Assembly: GCA_947167515.1 (NCBI GenBank)
Contig: CAMVIM010000019.1
Location: 1 to 64,000, forward strand
Origin: an uncultured Prevotellaceae bacterium
GTDB taxonomy: Bacteria > Bacteroidota > Bacteroidia > Bacteroidales > Bacteroidaceae
DNA length: 64,000 nucleotides
Direction of reading: 5' to 3'
In this document: positions 63,279 through 64,000 of the stretch, in pieces
Layout of the letters: the number at the start of each line of letters is the position of its first letter
Position numbering within the stretch: position 1 is the first letter of the stretch
Notes under the pieces: generated by a model
Seen by the model: the letters and a program-made list of their open reading frames with translations, nothing else
What the model was told of the DNA's origin: nothing
The model's database searches: none
Made by a program: the position numbers and the translations under genes

Positions 63279-64000
63279 GGCTATACTTCACCCGCATCTT
63301 GACAAAGGGCTTCACGTGGTCGCGCAGGGTCATGTAGTTGTGTCGGTAGCCACTGCGACGGAGGCGACCGTAGAAGGGGACAGTGGCACCCACGCCCAAG
63401 TTGAAGGAGAGTTCGCGAGTGGCCTGCCAGTCGGCAAAGAGTCCGAAGCGTTCCGACACTTGACTGATGACTGCTTTCTCTGGCAGTCCGACGGTCTTGG
63501 GACGGAAATAGAACTTGTAGGTGTCGAGTTCCATGCCCACGGAGTATTTCATGCGAGGCGTGGCTTGATAATAGAGGTAGTTGTTGGTTTCCATGCACTG
63601 GATGCTCCAGCGGTCATCGAAGCGATGGGTGTAAACAATCAAGGGATAAAGCGGCCAAGAAACGGAGGTGCCAAGCAAATAAATGGCACCAAGGCCGAGA
63701 TAAGTGCGCTGATTGCGTGTGATGGCGACCATACCGCCCAACATGCCCGAAGCGTTCTCATAGCCATACTGCGAGAAGTTGCCTGTGCCCATACCGATGA
63801 GGGTGAGGGGTTTGCCAAAAGCCTTCATCTGATAGTTGAGCGTGAGGGTGCCGCCATAGTGATGATGGTCGGGTGGCAGGGTGAAGCCGAGGTTCTCAGC
63901 CCCCCACTCCACCCGCGGGTCTTGGTTGCTGTAATTGTAGAAGGGGGACAGGGAGGCAGACAGGTTCTTCACTCTGAAAAGCTGCACACTGGAACGCACC
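63259..64000 (-). CDS. Outer-membrane beta-barrel protein, truncated by window edge
   Basis: Only the C-terminal 247 or so residues are visible; the start lies beyond the right edge. Alternating hydrophobic/polar strands rich in aromatic residues (GGTLTLNYQMKAFGKPLTLIG, LGLGAIYLLGTSVSWPLYPL, KPFVKMRVKYSL) indicate a small outer-membrane barrel. No specific family is claimed. It converges on, and overlaps by 20 bases, the helicase gene. Confidence 0.78.
   Translation of the reverse strand, partial: VRSSVQLFRVKNLSASLSPFYNYSNQDPRVEWGAENLGFTLPPDHHHYGGTLTLNYQMKAFGKPLTLIGMGTGNFSQYGYENASGMLGGMVAITRNQRTYLGLGAIYLLGTSVSWPLYPLIVYTHRFDDRWSIQCMETNNYLYYQATPRMKYSVGMELDTYKFYFRPKTVGLPEKAVISQVSERFGLFADWQATRELSFNLGVGATVPFYGRLRRSGYRHNYMTLRDHVKPFVKMRVKYSLTRSPK

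Overview
The window comes from a Bacteroidales chromosome, most likely Prevotella or a close relative. The evidence is the Bacteroidetes-type promoter (-33 TTTG, 19-22 bases, -7 TAnnTTTG) repeated in front of many genes, the order rplM-rpsI-rpsB-tsf, PorU and PorV of the type IX secretion system (T9SS), BspA-like leucine-rich-repeat proteins, a C10 streptopain-like protease, a MORN-repeat protein, and DUF4230, DUF4290 and DUF3822 proteins. No rRNA, tRNA, CRISPR array, transposase or prophage was seen. Most of the window is ordinary core chromosome; the unusual material lies in intergenic repeats and a few surface-protein loci.

Layout. 1-8.2 kb: dipeptidyl peptidase IV, a small membrane protein, two tandem DUF4230 proteins, a radical SAM protein and a CotH-family protein with a lectin-like domain and a probable T9SS tail. 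8.2-11.5 kb: ribosomal proteins L13, S9 and S2 and EF-Ts behind a long leader. 11.7-20.3 kb: lipoproteins, CCA-adding enzyme, GH105 hydrolase, LpxK, ThiL, NagB and an M61 peptidase. 20.7-24 kb: a large BspA-like protein. 24.3-30.8 kb: PheT, a 50-residue membrane peptide, YebC, a TSCPD protein, a small winged-helix protein and LepA. 30.9-36.8 kb: C10 protease, lysozyme-fold protein, Gmk and YicC. 37.2-48.9 kb: a long forward cluster tsaB-DUF4290-murA-rimM-dxr-rseP-FAH-porU-porV-ispF, many with ATGA or TAATG overlaps, joining envelope synthesis, isoprenoid synthesis and secretion. 49-53 kb: a reverse operon of an LRR/dockerin-like protein, a cohesin-like protein and a short peptide. 53.2-54.3 kb: a YoeB-type toxin-antitoxin pair between two 132-bp direct repeats. 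54.5-64 kb: MenA, MORN protein, outer-membrane barrel protein, RsmD, DUF3822, a pilin-like membrane protein, a RecD-like helicase and a truncated outer-membrane protein gene.

The most interesting unexplained signals are repeats. (i) Four copies of a roughly 135-bp element carry three 15-bp near-palindromes (GGTGTGAGTCACACC type) at 24-bp pitch inside a longer inverted repeat. (ii) A 132-bp direct repeat carrying an outward promoter flanks the toxin-antitoxin genes. (iii) A 37-bp terminator-like cassette is fused to the stop codons of unrelated genes. (iv) Families of 7-bp and 9-bp degenerate tandem repeats occupy intergenic gaps, and one lies inside menA, where it encodes a heptapeptide repeat.

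Functionally, PorU/PorV, the CotH protein, the BspA-like proteins, the cohesin-like protein and the C10 protease fit one theme: T9SS-dependent surface display. Start codons were moved inward where the predicted -7 promoter box overlaps an upstream GTG or TTG (DPP IV, CotH, LepA, TsaB).
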